A stretch of DNA of 64,000 nt from Auricularia sp. M13 (GCA_037042915.1 CM073193.1:124001-188000), one strand, 5' to 3'. Positions 22,546 through 35,500 are shown, numbered from the stretch's first letter. Made by a program: numbers and translations. Notes: generated by a model not told the origin, from the sequence alone.

Positions 22546-25500
22546 TATACAGGGGTGAGAAACGTGTACAAGACGATAGACAGAACGGATACGCACCCCC
22601 AGTCGAGTAGAGCAAAGCAATGAGACTGGGGGACGTGGCAATGGAACAACACATCTATATACGAGAGTGAGACAATGGGGGCGAGCGATCGGTGGCACCT
22701 CCGCTTGACTGCTAATACCCCCCCTCAAGCGGAGCGCAGCCCTAGAAGTTGTGCAAAGTGCCTGTGCTTCATAGGGGAGAGTGGTTTGGTGAAAATGTCG
22801 GCGAGCATTTCATCCGTCGGAGTGTACTGAACTGAGAAGACCTTATCCGCGACACGTTCGCGAAGCCACAGTGCCTGGACGTGGACATGCTTTGTGCGGT
22901 CGTGATGCTTGGTGTCTCCAGTCAGCGCGATGGTGCTCTGGTTGTCAATGTGCAGTGGAATAGACCCAGACGCGCCATCGAGTTCGCGCAGTAATTCGCG
23001 CAGCCAGACAGCTTCCTTGGCGCCCTCCTTCGCAGCTTGTATCTCCGCCTCGGTAGACGAAAGCGCGATGGTCTTCTGCTTGCGCGAGCTCCAAGAAATG
23101 AGGCAACCGTGCAGCAGGAAAGCGTAGCCAGAGGTACTGCGGCGAGTGTCCGGACAGTTTGCCCAGTCAGCGTCTGTAAAAGTGCATGCACTATGACCGT
23201 CGTGGAACTGTTCGATCTGAGGCGAGACAAAAGCAGACGGCAGAGTGAGACCAGCAGTAGCGCGTGGAGCGTAGAACAGTCCAAAGTCCAGGGTGCCGCG
23301 GATGTATTGCAGTATGCGCTTCGCAGCGTGCCAGTGCGCGGGACGAGGGGATGCTGAGAACTGTGAGACATGCTGAAGGGCGTACGAGATGTCCGGACGA
23401 GACACGATAGCAAGCCAGGTCAAGCTGCCAATGAGTTCCTTGAACGGGACACGCGACATGTACTCGCGTTCGGCCGGCGTGATCTCTGGGCCCGCGGATA
23501 GATACTGCGCTGGCACGCCTGGCGTCGTTACCGGATGACAATTCGACATGCCAAACTCGCGGAGTAGTTGTTCTGCGTAGGCACGTTGTGAGATGTGTAC
23601 GGTATGCTTGTCGCGGTCGCGTATAATGCGCATGCCCAGGAACCAGTGTAACTCACCAAGATCCGTGATGGTGAATCGAGTCGCCAGCGACTTCACAGCG
23701 TCGTCAACTGACCGCGGCTCGCCCACAAGAAACATATCGTCGACGTGTACGGCAATAATGCATTCAAGACCGTCCTTTGTGCGCTTGAAAACACACGGAT
23801 CGCTCTCACAGCACCGAAAACCGAAAGACAACAGCGTCTCGCGTAGCTTCAAATACCAGCATCGACTCGCTTGCTTCAGGCCATATAGAGCCTTACGCAG
23901 ACGGAGTACTTCGTCACCAGAAAGAGAGCCCGGCGGGAGATGCATGTAAATCTCCTCATCCAAATCGCCGTTGAGGAATGCCGTTTTCACATCGATGTGG
24001 CGCATTTCCCAGCCTTTCATGCACGCGAGTACGAGCAGAGCGCGTACCGACTCAGGTCGGCACGTTGGAGCGGCTGTATCAACGAAGTCCATTCCCGGAC
24101 GTTGGGTATAACCCTTCGCCACGAGTCTGGCTTTATAGCGAATGGGATTCCCCTTCTCATCATGTTTGAGGTCATATACCCAGCGACAGCCGACTACCTG
24201 CTTGCCCACAGGAACATTGCTGAGCGGGACTTTCTCCCAAACACCGTGGTCCTCCATAGATTGGAGTTCCACGTCCATTGCATCACGCCATTGGGGAGCG
24301 AATGGAGACTTGACGGCCTGGTCGTAGGTGAACGGAACGCGGTCAGGGAACTCCCCAAATGCATTGAGTGCGAAGAGGGGGTTCTGAACAGCGTGCACCA
24401 CTGCCATGAGGCCCCGAAGAGGACTGCTTTCACCCAGAACCTCGCCAACAAGGTTCTCGGCCTTGCGTGCTGCATTCAGAGAATCAGACAACGCCATGGC
24501 CTCATCAGTCGTCATGCGAGTCCCGGAGACGTGTTGTGCACGTTTCGTCGCGGGATCCGCAGTTTCAGTCACTTTCGCGTTTGGACACGGGTGCGCCTCG
24601 AGCGCCGCAACCCCGTGTCCTCAGCGTCCGGCGAGGGAACGACGATGGGTGCAGCAGGAGGCGTGTTCGCGCGCGGGAGCTGAGAAGCATCAGCAGCTGC
24701 GCGCGGCACGATCGGCAGACGGAGACGGTGCAGCGGTAGACGAGTTGTCATCCGCGTCCGCACACGAATCAGAGTCTGAGTCAGAGGACGAGTCGTTGTC
24801 GTCGCGAACCATGTCATCGACAGACGGCTCTGGAATCACAACATCAGGATCAGTGGAGTGTATGCGCGAAGAGAGACGGTGGAGATCGTGCGACTCAATA
24901 AAGGTAACATTCCGCGCCTTGACAATCGAGCGCGTCGCGGGGTCCCAGCATCTGTAAGCCTTGCTGTTCTCGTAATAGCCAACGAACACGCATTTGGTAG
25001 CCTTGAGGTTGAGCTTCGGTTTGCGTTTCTTCTTTCTCTTGAGAACGTAGCACGTGCAGCCGAATTCGCGTATCTGGACGTATCGCGGTTTCTTGCCATG
25101 GAAAACCTCGTAGGGAGTCTTGCCTTTATGACGTCGCGACGGGAGGCGATTGGCAAGATAGGTTGCCGTATTCCAAGCCTCAGCCCAGAACGTCTTCGGT
25201 AAGCCGGCCGCGTCGAGCATAGCGTTAGCGCGTTGTGCAATCGTCTGGTGAGCTCGTTCACTCTTGCCGATCTGTTCCGAGGACTCTGGCGCCGTAGTCT
25301 CGTGCACAATGCCACGCTCGCCAAGCATGGAGTGGTAAGCGGTCTCAAACTCGCCACCCCCATCCGATCGTACGCATCGAATTTTCGCGCCCGCAGCAGC
25401 TTCAAGTTCGTCGAAACGTGACTTGTGAGCAGCCGTAATGTCGTTCTTGTGGCGCAGAAAATCGTAGACAAGGTAGCCAGAGAATTCGTCAATAGCATTG

Positions 25501-27615
25501 CCGGCATAGAGTTTCCGAGAGAGCGATTCAGTATCAACAGGCCCAGTCAGGTCAACCAGCACGCGCTCCAGAGGTCTCGTCGCGAGGTTCTCCGACTCCT
25601 TGGGGAACGGCAGGACTTTGCCCTTCGCTGCAAGGCAATGTTCGCAAATTGGAGTAGGAGTCGACTGAGGAATATGCAGACCTGGTATAGCCCCAGAGCG
25701 CGCGAGCTGCATCACTGCATCCATGCTTGGATGGCCTAGACGATTGTGCCATGTGAGTAGCTGAGACGTAACAGAAGCGCGAGCAGAGTAAGCCACCTGC
25801 AACAGCGAGTCAAAGAGCATATACAGGCCGTCCGGCGATCGTTTGGCGACAGCAATGACCTTGCGGCTGCCGGAGTTACGGCGTATGGTGCAGGCATCCG
25901 CATCGAAAAGGACCTCGAGGGAGGAGTCGTCGGTGATGAGCTTGGAAACCGAGATGAGTGAGAGGTTCGTTCCCGGGCAGTGAAGCACGTTTTTGAGCTT
26001 GAGGATGCGACCTTTGCCGAGGCGGTAGTGTACCTCGCCCTTCCCGATGCCGACGGTATCGCCAGAGAAGCCAGTGACGCGTACGGGTTGGATGGGAGTG
26101 TAGGTGTAGAAACGCGTCACATCGGACTCGAAATGGCCATTCGCGCCAGAATCCATCGCCCCCCCCTTGCCGTGGGCCGCCATGAGCGCGATTTTGGTTG
26201 GCACAATGGCGTCGAGCAGGGAGCGTTCGGCGGGAGCGGGGTCGGCAGCGTATGCGGGAACAGGATCACGGCTGGCTATATCGGGACTTGCACGCTCCGG
26301 ATCGACAGTGGCTGTGTCAGGGACGTGCGCTGCAAGCCCAATCGAGACACCGGACTCGTCCGAGGAGGAATCAGACGGATCCTCAATACGAGCGGTCAGA
26401 GCCTGAGGAGTGGTCGCGGGCGTGCTCGGCATCGAGGTGGACGGAGAGGTAGTCGAGGAAACCGCAGCATTCGCCTTTGGTGAGCGCGGACGCCAGTTGG
26501 CTGGACGATTGGCAACGTTGCCGCCGCCCTCTTCCCAGCAATGAGCGAGGTCGTGCGTATGTGCGCGTTTGGCCTTAATGCAGAGAATGTTGGTGCAGCC
26601 CGTACCGTTCTTTCCAGGCGCGCGTGGCTGGCTATTCGTGCGAGTCGCGACGAGAGCTTGGATGCGGCGTTCTTCAGTGGCAGAGTGCGCGTGGCGTGTC
26701 TCCTCGCTGGCGAGATCCATGGCCACCTGCTGGTGATCGCTGAGCGCCCACTTGTGAGAGATGATGTTGACGATGTTCTCCCAGTCGCTGCTCGCAGAGA
26801 CGATCATAGCAACAGTGAGAAACTCATCGGGGGAAAGACCAACGCCAGCAGGAAAGATGCGCTTCGTAGTGACGACGAGTTGATCGTGCCAGTCGGACCA
26901 GGACACCTCGCTAGGTTTCTTCGCCGTCAACGCGTTCTTGAGTAGGAGAATGCGCGTCGAGGTTGAGTCGGTGCCGTAGCGTGCGCGTAGATCAGAGACA
27001 GTTTCCGAAGGACTGTCGATGTTCTCGTCCTTGATGGCGGTGCGGCAGCGCTGGTCGATGGTGGTGCGGATCGCTGCAGATATAATCGTGCAGTTCATCA
27101 CCCACTCATCGTCGTTAGCGGCAGCGCCGGGGAACGTCGCCATCTTGCGTATAGTGTACGATTCGCCTCGGGCCTTCGCCTCCTCGACTTTCTTGTCTTC
27201 TCCGTTCTTCCAGATCTCCTTGCGCGTACTGGGAGGCATAACGTTGATGCCCTCGACGTAGGTATAGAGGAGGCCGTTCGTCGTAAGCCAGTCGCGCACA
27301 GCAGAGAGCCATGGTGCGAAGTCGTCCGTGCCCGAGAGCGTAGGGCCGCTGTACGCAGAAAGACGAGTAATGGGAGCCATGGAGCACAAAGGTCGTCGAC
27401 GTCGGTGGTCAAGATCGGAGAATCAGGACCGGAGGCCGGTACAAAGGAATGGGTGGTTTGGGACAATGTAACCGGGAAAGACCGACGTGTGCCACTCGGT
27501 GGGAAGCACCGGCAATAACGACGGACACTATGCGTAGAAGCACAGAATATGCGCTGAAATAAGAGCTAGGGTTGACAAACAACGCGATTATAGAAGCGCA
27601 AGGTGGCTCATAACC

Positions 27616-27887
27616 TGTCAGTCGTGGTACACGGCGTGAGCAACCCCAGTCGAGTAGAGCAAAGCAATGAGACTGTATTGCGAACCTGTCAGTCGTGGTA
27701 CACGGCGTGAGCAACTATACAGGGGTGAGAAACGTGTACAAGACGATAGACAGAACGGATACGCACCCCCAGTCGAGTAGAGCAAAGCAATGAGACTGGG
27801 GGACGTGGCAATGGAACAACACATCTAAATACGAGAGTGAGACAATGGGGGCGAGCGATCGGTGGCACCTCCGCTTGACTGCTAATA
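27616..27887 (-). repeat. 5' LTR of the copia element at 21.4-27.9 kb
   Basis: 272 bp, matching 21385-21486 plus 22548-22717. It contains internal duplications: TGTCAGTCGTGGTACACGGC occurs at 27616 and again 71 bp further on, and AGTCGAGTAGAGCAAAGCAA occurs twice. Confidence 0.9.
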
Positions 27888-27892
27888 GCCCT

Positions 27893-28583
27893 AGTGTGGC
27901 CGACTGAGTGCATTGCGGCGAGATTGGAACGCTGAAATCGCAGGTCGTACATTACAGAGTCAAGTGACCGGCGATCGGAGTTTACACGTGCGGGCTCTGC
28001 AAGTCCGACGCAAAAAAACAAACCCACATCTACCTTCAAACATCGTATTTATTGCATATATTACGTCTCTGAGGCCAAGATATCGACTGTCGTCTCCTAT
28101 TCCCCCGCTCGCCGGCATCCTGCAGTCTCGTAGACCATGCATCCTCAGGCTTTACCATTGCGTTTGGCTGTCGCTCTCAAGTGACTTCCGCGCTCTCACG
28201 TGCCACTCACATGCCGATTTACGTAATAAGCGAGATCAGAGTACTTGCTCTACGGCACTGGCTCTCAGAGCGGACCCAAAGAAATATGAGAGTCAGCAAT
28301 ACGCATTCAATCCATTCGAGAAGAAAATCGGGAGAAAATGGAATCGAGGGAGCAGAAAATCGTCTGGATCATCGGCGAATTCAGCGAGAAAAGCATGATG
28401 CAACCTTCAAGAACTGGGTAGAAGTCGGCAACCGAGGTCAAATAGGTGGGTTCGGCGGCTAGTACCACCAAACGAAATGAGAAAGGTGACTGAGATATGC
28501 GGAGTCGTGTCATTCATACTTACCTGAAGCTCTAGTCGTAAGCTAAGCTTAGCTACGGACGAGGTTGATCTTCCATTCATCTT
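27893..28583. other. Region between copia element and STAND/ULD-like gene
   Basis: About 690 bp of host DNA. It should be the continuation of the BAHD locus across the insertion, but no acyltransferase sequence could be read. It also holds the 3' flank of the next minus-strand gene. Confidence 0.4.
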
Positions 28584-29914
28584 CTAGAACCAGAAATAAT
28601 CGGTTCCAATCGCAACAACATGCGACGCCTTCGCCGTCGCAAGATTGCACCGATAGTCGTCGTCAATCACGCGCGAGGTCGTGAGGCGGAGCCGGCGGCC
28701 GTTCTCCGCGTCCAACGCGCGGGCCCGGGCGTTGTTTCGAGGCTGCTTGCGCGATGCCTTAAGCCATTTATATCCGTATTCGATCAGCTTCGTGAGCGTG
28801 AGGCTGACGCGGGCGTCTTCGAAGACAGTGTCGTATTTGGCAGTGAACGCGAGAAATCGGACGCTGGCCGGGGCGATGGCACCTTCTGAACGCGACGATC
28901 CCCCAGCTGGGCGCCGCGAGGGGTTCGACCTTCCGAGAATATGGAAGACGGGCGAGATGAGGACGATCGGATCCGGCTCAATGGGCTCCTGGTAGATGTA
29001 AACCTCGAACCAGGCCATTCGACCGTTCGAGGAGGAGATAGTCCTGCCAACGATGTAGGGATAGAGCCACCTAAACATCAAGTATAACGCACTGTTTGTG
29101 TTTACGACCAAGTTCGAGCTCGGCGTACTTGTTCCCGAAAAAAACGAAGTGCGAACAGAGATCGGTGAACTCCTGTGCAATTTTGTCTCAGCGGTTCGAG
29201 AAGAGCACGTCAGCACGCACGCGCCAGGGAATGTTCAGCACGGGCATAACCCCTTTGTCCTCAGAGTCGAAGAAGACGAACGGGGCGCCTTGTGCCTTCA
29301 CACCAATGCTCGGGGACTCCGCAGCATTGAGTGCGCCCCGGATTGCGTTTGTCCCGCCCTGGACCACCACCTCCATCATCGCCGTACTACACAAGCTTGG
29401 AATAGTCAATTCCCGCCCTAATTGATTACGCAGGGTCAACATACTTATTTATGATAGTGAGCATCAGGTTTAAGGCTAGTTGCTGCTCGGAGAGCTGCCT
29501 TCGAAGCGAGTCTGCGGTCGCCTTGCCACCGATCAGGTACCAGATGCAGGCCGCCCAATATCTCTTCCAGCGCCGGCGACCATACTGACGCTCGATGCGT
29601 CGGCGGTGTTTCGCAATGAGCTCGGTCATCCGTTGTAGGAGCCGCCCGCTGAGTCGAACGCTGACATCGAGCGGTTCCCGGATGAGGGTGCGTGCGGTCA
29701 CTGCGGCAGGGTGTCTGGCCGCCTCAAGTTTTACCAGACTCGAGTTGACCGCCTCCAGGGTGCCGGTGAACGTAGCGATGACCGTGACGATCTCGTCGAT
29801 CTCATCAGATGCGCTCGATGCTGCACGCAGCGCAGCCACCAGATTCGAGCCAAGCTGAAGGATGGTCGCGATGTCGCCAAATGACCCAAAGGTAAATGCC
29901 ACGATAGATGACAT
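28584..29914 (-). CDS. Fungal STAND-type helical domain plus ubiquitin-like segment protein
   Basis: Four exons, right to left: 29914-29445, 29386-29221, 29172-29129 and 29070-28584. Introns are 58, 48 and 58 bp and frames close to 388 residues. The N-terminal ~150 residues start FTFGSFGDIATILQLGSNLV and include RRRWKRYWAACIWYLIGGKA and LRRQLSEQQLALNLML. This is the pattern of the helical N-terminal module (PigL_N-like) of fungal STAND and ubiquitin-like proteins. The next part (APFVFFDSEDKGVMPV, REFTDLCSHFVFFGNKW, WFEVYIYQEP) resembles the fungal ubiquitin-like (ULD_2-type) domain, more weakly. The C-terminal ~120 residues are basic and unrecognised. It lies between an NLR gene and an NLR-related relic, which fits an immune-type neighbourhood. 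Domain names are from memory of family patterns. Confidence 0.6.
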
Positions 29915-30547
29915 TTGAGCGAAACGGTGAGAGAACCAGCGTCAGTTTGCAGCGGAGACTGGGGCGAGGCGCGCCGGTGTCACGAGGCGCATGCTTCTTG
30001 AATTGCAACCGCCCCAATGAACGCGGGCCGCGTCCCTATCTGACCTGAAGGCGGCGTGCCAGTGTTTAAGGCTCTGTTATTATTCCGATGGTAGCAGTAG
30101 CCACGAGTTGGCCGTCGGGAATGTCGGGGCAGTGAACAGCGTCTGCCGGGAAACGAACGAGAGCGCTCCGCATTATCTTCGAGGAGCGAAGAACCAGCTC
30201 GAAGTTTTTCAATCTGGTTGCGAGCTGGTATGCCAGCGGGCAGATCGATAGCGTTAGAGCACGACTTCGACGCGGGGAGACAGTCAGCTTCTAGAAACAA
30301 AAAAATGTGCCATACGCACGACAACAAAGTTCTGTCGGATGTTGACACCAATGCACCCCATTCCCATCAAGCATCGCATTGCGCAGCTTGAGCACGGCGC
30401 CCGCCCAGTCGTCCAAGCGGCTTTTGGCATCCTGAGCGGACCACAATCTGATCTAGCTCATCACTCCACGCACGACGGCGGCGGCGAGTGCGAGAGTGAT
30501 GAGATACATCGAGATGTAGGGAAGCTGCCTGGCCCACGTAACCGAGT
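29915..30547. other. Region upstream of the TPR relic
   Basis: About 630 bp. If the TPR relic once had an NTPase domain it should lie here, but no P-loop or other NTPase motif is readable in any frame. It also serves as the upstream flank of the minus-strand gene starting at 29914. Confidence 0.4.
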
Positions 30548-30789
30548 GTGAAGCGCGGCCCAAGATTCTGTCACCCGCTTTGCGCCCGGTGCCATGCCGA
30601 ATGTCTATTACTCTCCGCGGAAGCACACCTCCTGGCAGGGGATGTCGACGAAACCACAGCGGCCTTAGCAAAGCTCGATCAGCTCACATTTGTCCTCGAC
30701 AGTGTCCCATCCATCAAAATACAGGCACTATGTTTCCGCAGCGATCAGGGCCTCCTTCGTGGCGATTTTGCACAATCTCGTGCTGTTCT
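30548..30789 (+). pseudogene. TPR relic related to the NLR, 5' piece
   Basis: Open frame with TPR-like helices (CHAECLLLSAEAHLLAGDVD; ETTAALAKLDQLTFVL; IKIQALCFRSDQGLLRGDFA), ending in GTTCT at the first LTR insertion. The frame continues through the ten host bases 32344-32353 and then at 50452. Leaving out the inserts and one copy of each target duplication gives 237 uninterrupted codons from 30548 to the stop at 50910. Upstream of 30548 the frame closes and no NTPase is visible, so this was a TPR-only or already truncated copy when the transposons arrived. Confidence 0.7.
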
Positions 30790-32338
30790 TGTTAGAATCC
30801 GCGCCTCCCGAAAGCCCGGCGCCGATACAGGGATAGACGAGAGCAAGCCAATGTATAATACTGGTTGTCCGTATGTCGTAGGTACACGAGGTAGCGACTA
30901 CAGAACGTGACCGGACAACCAGATGAGAAACAAAGGTAAACAATCTACCGGTCAATATCAGCGCGAAGCGGAAACACAATAACTCCGTAACCCTAAATGC
31001 TAACACTCCCCCTGTTTCCGCATAGCGTGCAGGCCCTAGCGCTCCCCCAGAAACCTGCAAGCAAGCAGTGTACCACAGCAGTGTGCGGCCTGAGTGGGTC
31101 GCATGCCGATGAGGACTCCCAATGCGATGATGCAGGAGGTGGCCGATATGCACGCGTTGTCCGGGCCAGCAGATGTGCGGGTAGATACGCCAAATGGTAT
31201 GCACCCAAGTGTGTCCAAACTACCCCCTCCAAGGGCAACGGACAGGCGCTGAAAAGAGCGCCACGTTCCATCCCGCGACCACGGCTGGACCACAGTGCTG
31301 CTGAAGACATGCACAATCGAGCGGCATGCGGACGGTGAGCAGTAGGTCGGGCAATCGAATGGCCAGCACCCTGAGTGGGAGCACCTCCAATTACGGTAGC
31401 GCTGCAGCAGTCTGCGTGGCATAGCGCTCCAAACATGCTCGACGATGGCTGTATTTCCGCAGGTGGCGACATCATCAGACATCGGCCATGTGAGTGTGTC
31501 CCAGTCGTGCAGTCCGAATGGTGATACCAGGCGGGAAATACGATCGAGATCATCGGAATGTGAGTTGTCGGGGAGGCTGAACAGCGGCAAAGATCCCAAG
31601 CATGAATGCCCAGTTGTAGATGTATAGATTTCGACGCGGCGAACAGAGTGCCACAGAGTGGCGACGAAGAAAGGGCCGGGTCGTCAGGGCGAGGTGAAAC
31701 GCGCCGAGAGGAGAGAATGGTAAAAGTCGGTCGGGTCGAGGTTACCCGTGCGGTACGTGTCGGGAGATCCCGGTGAAAATCGACGTCGATAGAATAGAGC
31801 ACCAGTGAAGCAAGTTATACGCCCAGGCCGCGGGCACCAGCCAGCGCAGGTCGCCTAGGGGTGGGGCCGCGGGCCACAGCCGGCGCAGGTCGCCCCAAAT
31901 CGCCGCAAGCCGTCCTCAGGCAAGCGGGTGCTGTCGGGTCACCAGACCGGCAACAGCGGAAACCTAGGTCGCGGGCACCAGCCAGCGCAAGACACCCAGG
32001 GTCGGACCGCGGGCACCAGCCAGCGCAAGACGTCCGAGTGACAGCCGCGGGCACCAGCCAGCGCAAGTCGCCGTCGCCGTGGTGTTGTTGAACGGGGACC
32101 ACATGCGCCCGTGATCTGGTTGTGTTAGAATCCGCGCCTCCCGAAAGCCCGGCGCCGATACAGGGATAGACGAGAGCAAGCCAATGTATAATACTGGTTG
32201 TCCGTATGTCGTAGGTACACGAGGTAGCGACTACAGAACGTGACCGGACAACCAGATGAGAAACAAAGGTAAACAATCTACCGGTCAATATCAGCGCGAA
32301 GCGGAAACACAATAACTCCGTAACCCTAAATGCTAACA
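30790..32338 (-). mobile_element. Short non-autonomous LTR element (TRIM-like)
   Basis: 1549 bp bounded by two 216-bp LTRs (30790-31005 and 32123-32338) that appear identical, with the 5-bp target duplication GTTCT (30785-30789 and 32339-32343). In the minus sense the LTR starts TGTTAGCATTTAGGG and ends CTAACA; an A/G-rich tract (AAACAGGGGGAG) precedes the left LTR, so minus orientation is preferred. The 1.1-kb interior shows no Gag or Pol part. It has a minus-strand open stretch of unknown nature (about 31.0-31.8 kb) and a 38-bp minisatellite. The TGTTAGCA start resembles the LTRs of the two copia elements here. Very young. Confidence 0.85.
31828..32075. repeat. 38-bp minisatellite inside the TRIM-like element
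   Basis: The word CCGCGGGCACCAGCCAGCGC, with small variations, recurs at 31828, 31867, 31969, 32007 and 32045. The period is 38-39 bp, with a diverged stretch after the second copy. Confidence 0.8.
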
Positions 32339-32353
32339 GTTCTTCAGGTAGCA

Positions 32354-32505
32354 TGTTAGCAGTTGATTATAATACTCACTGTATATTTGTCAGTCCGTCA
32401 CTCATGTAGACGCGTGCGCCGTTGTTGTCATACGGCGGAGCTTTAATACACGGCAGTTTTATCCTCACGCTCGTTGCTCCGGCACTTCGCTACACTACTT
32501 TAACA
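32354..32505 (+). repeat. 5' LTR of the nested copia element
   Basis: 152 bp, starting TGTTAGCAGTTG and ending CTTTAACA. It matches 50293-50446. Confidence 0.9.
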
Positions 32506-35500
32506 GGTTATTGAGCGCTGCCCGGGATGTCTGCCGACCTTCTTACTACTGGCACGAAGTTTGTGTCGACCGTACCGCGTCTGCTGGCCGGCGGCACAAA
32601 TTGGGTCGTCTACAAGGACCGCATGCGCCAGCACCTCGAAGGACAGCCCGGATTCCGCAAGCACCTCACGGGTCGAGCCTAACGCCCCGTCGAGCCGACT
32701 GCCCCGTCCCCGCCTGCAGATGCAGACAAGCCGACGGCGGAGGAGACGAAGGCGCAGAACGCGTACGCGCGCGCGCTCGACAGATACGAGGACGAGCTCG
32801 ACGACTGGCTGGTCAAGCAGGCCGCAATTATCGACCGCATCACCCAGTCAATCCCGGAGGACATCCACCAGCAGTTAATAGGCGTCCGTCCCGCTGAAAA
32901 GCTGTGGACGACGCTCGAAGCTATGTTCGCGAATCAATCTATTCTAGTGCGCACGGAAATTCTAATCCAACTTACGGATATTCGTTGCACGGGCGAGGAC
33001 GGCGAGGACCCGCTCAAGACAATTCAGCAGCTCATCGAGAAGCGGAACGAGTATACGGAGGCCGGCGGCAAGCTCGACGACAAGATCTACGCCGCATTCC
33101 TCATCAAGTCTATGCCGAAGACTTACCGCTCCGTCATCCATACGGCCATTACCACGACGAAGGGCAAGCTCAACTTCGACGATATTCACGCCGCGCTGCG
33201 CGAGGCGATACGGCTGGACCAGTCGGAGGTCAAACGTGACCGCGACGAGGCGCGCGCCATGGCGGCGCGATTCCAACGCCAGCAAGTGAAACAAACGACC
33301 AAGTTGCGGACGCGCGACGATGGCGACAAGTTCTGCGACAATTGCAAGCGCACGAACCACAATACCGCCGACTGCTGGCGACCTGGCGGCGCGAAGGAGG
33401 GTCGAGGCCCGAAACCTCGACGCAGCGGGAACGCGAACGGCGATGGCAAGGCGAAGGGCACCGCGAAGTCCGCAGAGACCGCGAGTAGCACCAAGTCCGC
33501 CGATGCTGCCAAGCAGGACACGAGCGCCGTGGTGGCGTATTCATTCTCTGCGACAGCGAGTCGCGCGTTCGGTGCGGTAGCCGCTGGGCACCAGATCTGC
33601 CTGCTCGATACCGGCGCATCGCTGCATTCAGACCCGAACCGCGAGAACTTCACGCACATCGAGCCGTGCGAGCCGTACAAGATCGAGACGGCATCGGGCA
33701 TCGAGTACGCAACGGAGAAGGGCACTATCGCCTTCGCCTGTGTCGTGGACGGCACAGAGCGCCACTTCGAGCTCAAGGACACCTACTACCTACCGTCATC
33801 GACGACCGCGCTCATCTCGCTGGGTCAACTCCGCAAGCGCGGCCTCGTATTCACGAAAGAGGAAGAAGGCTACGGCACCCTCATCGACACCAAGACCCGC
33901 CACGTTGTGGTGAGGGCAAAGGTCCAGCACGACGTGTATCCCACCCCAGGCAGTCACCACGGAACTTAAAATACTTCCGAAGGGGGGTTTCCCAGTATCA
34001 GAACAACCCCCCTTAAATTTGTCCGGCGGCCAGGCTGCGTCGGCCACTGGCGACGTTGGCCGGCGGTGCCGTCGTTTAAGCGGCCACCGCCGCGCGCTCG
34101 TCGGCCGCCGCCCTCCGCTCATTGGCCATCACAGCCTGCTCACTGGCGGCCGCCCCCTGCTCGACGGCGGCCACCAGCGCTTCCGGCAACTCCCGGAGCT
34201 GGCGCTACTGGCCTCGGGACCGGACATGCGTTTCGAGGACGGCACCGAGTTTGCGGGGGAGCCGACAGAGCCGCTGGCAGCGGATAGCGCGCCAGTACCG
34301 CCTGCTCCCAGCTCTTCTACACCGACACTGCCTACGCCCGCAGCGACACAGTCCGACAAGCTGAGTGTGCCCAAGGATGGGCGCTCCAGCGGCGACGAGC
34401 AGGAAGCCAAGGGTCCGGTGCAGGAACCACGCGCTTCGCGCGACTTTACAGCAGACGACATCGGAGGGGATGACCCCGATGCACCTGCACAAGACGGGCG
34501 TCCATCACGCGTCCGCAAGCCTAGCGCATACGTGCGCGCCATCCAGTCCGGCGAGGGTACGACATCACAGTACTCGCGACGTGACCCCAAGTTCGTGCGA
34601 GGTCTACAAGTCCCGCCCGACTCAGAGCATGCCGCCATAGGATTTGCCAAGGGTGTGGTCCCGTCGGCACTCATTCCGCGTACCGTCAGCCAGGCCGAAC
34701 GCAGCGTCAACAGTGACGACTGGATTTCTGCTATGGAGACGGAAATGGCAACGCTTGACGCGCACGAGACTTACAAGGTTGTGCCGCGCGAGGTGGCAGG
34801 TAGCAAGCCCGTCATCCCACTCAAATGGGTGTTCGATAACAAGACCGACAGCGCGGGTAACATTACCCAGCGCAAGGCTCGACTCGTCGCACGTGGAGAT
34901 TATTAAGCGCGTCACGGCGAGTACGGCGAAACATTTGCGCCAGTGCTCAAGTCAACATCGCGCAATATTCTTCTTGCGCTCGCAGCTCGTTTCGACTGGG
35001 AAGTTCGGCAATGCGACTTCCGCGGCGCATACCTCAATGGCGTCCTCGACGAGCCGCTCTATGCGGAACAGCCGCAGGGTTTCACGGCGGCTGGCACCAC
35101 GTCCGCCTCTCATATCCTCAAACTCGGCAAAGCCCTTTACGGCTTCAAGGAGTCCGGCCGTGTGTGGTACAATACCATCAGTGCGTATCTCCTCAGCCTT
35201 GGTTTCAAGTGCTCTGTGGCAGATAACCCCGTCTTCTACCGTGTCTCGGATGCCGAGCGCACATACATCGGACTTCATGTGGATGACCCGATGATGGTCG
35301 GCAACAACCTCAACCTCCTCCTTTTCCTCGAGCAGCAGCTCAACGCCAAATTCCCGATGAAGATCCTCGGGGATGCTCATCATTACCTCGGCATCACCAT
35401 TTGTCGCGACCGTGGCGCCGGCACCATCAGCATCTCGCAGCCATCGTACATCGAGGACGTGATCACGCTTTGCGGGTTGCAAGACCCTCGACCTGTCGCG

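Larger units (their letters stand above)
21385..27887 (-). mobile_element. Ty1/copia LTR retrotransposon
   Basis: A fossil-type element of 6.5 kb in minus orientation, flanked by the 5-bp target duplication GCCCT (21380-21384 and 27888-27892). LTRs are 272 bp. The 5' LTR is 27616-27887; the 3' LTR is 21385-22717 including a 1059-bp DNA insertion. The two LTRs differ at only about two positions, so the insertion is young. A primer-site-like GGTTATGAGCC follows the 5' LTR, and a G-rich polypurine tract precedes the 3' LTR. Parts: Gag, protease and integrase (about 24.7-27.4 kb; DSGANGHFES, integrase core with SDGGGEFET) and reverse transcriptase/RNase H (about 22.7-24.6 kb; AVHVDDMFLVG; TKHVHVQALWLRE). 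Nearly whole, with at most a few breaks. Confidence 0.92.

Noticed and set aside
23940-24683. Plus-strand frame of about 247 codons inside the copia element
   Set aside because: Antisense of the conserved Pol region; codon constraint on the minus strand explains it.
30993-31802. 269-codon minus-strand frame in the TRIM-like element as a host gene
   Set aside because: It starts inside an LTR and lies between identical LTRs. It shares the space with another open frame and matches no family I know. Kept as an unexplained interior and not called as a gene.
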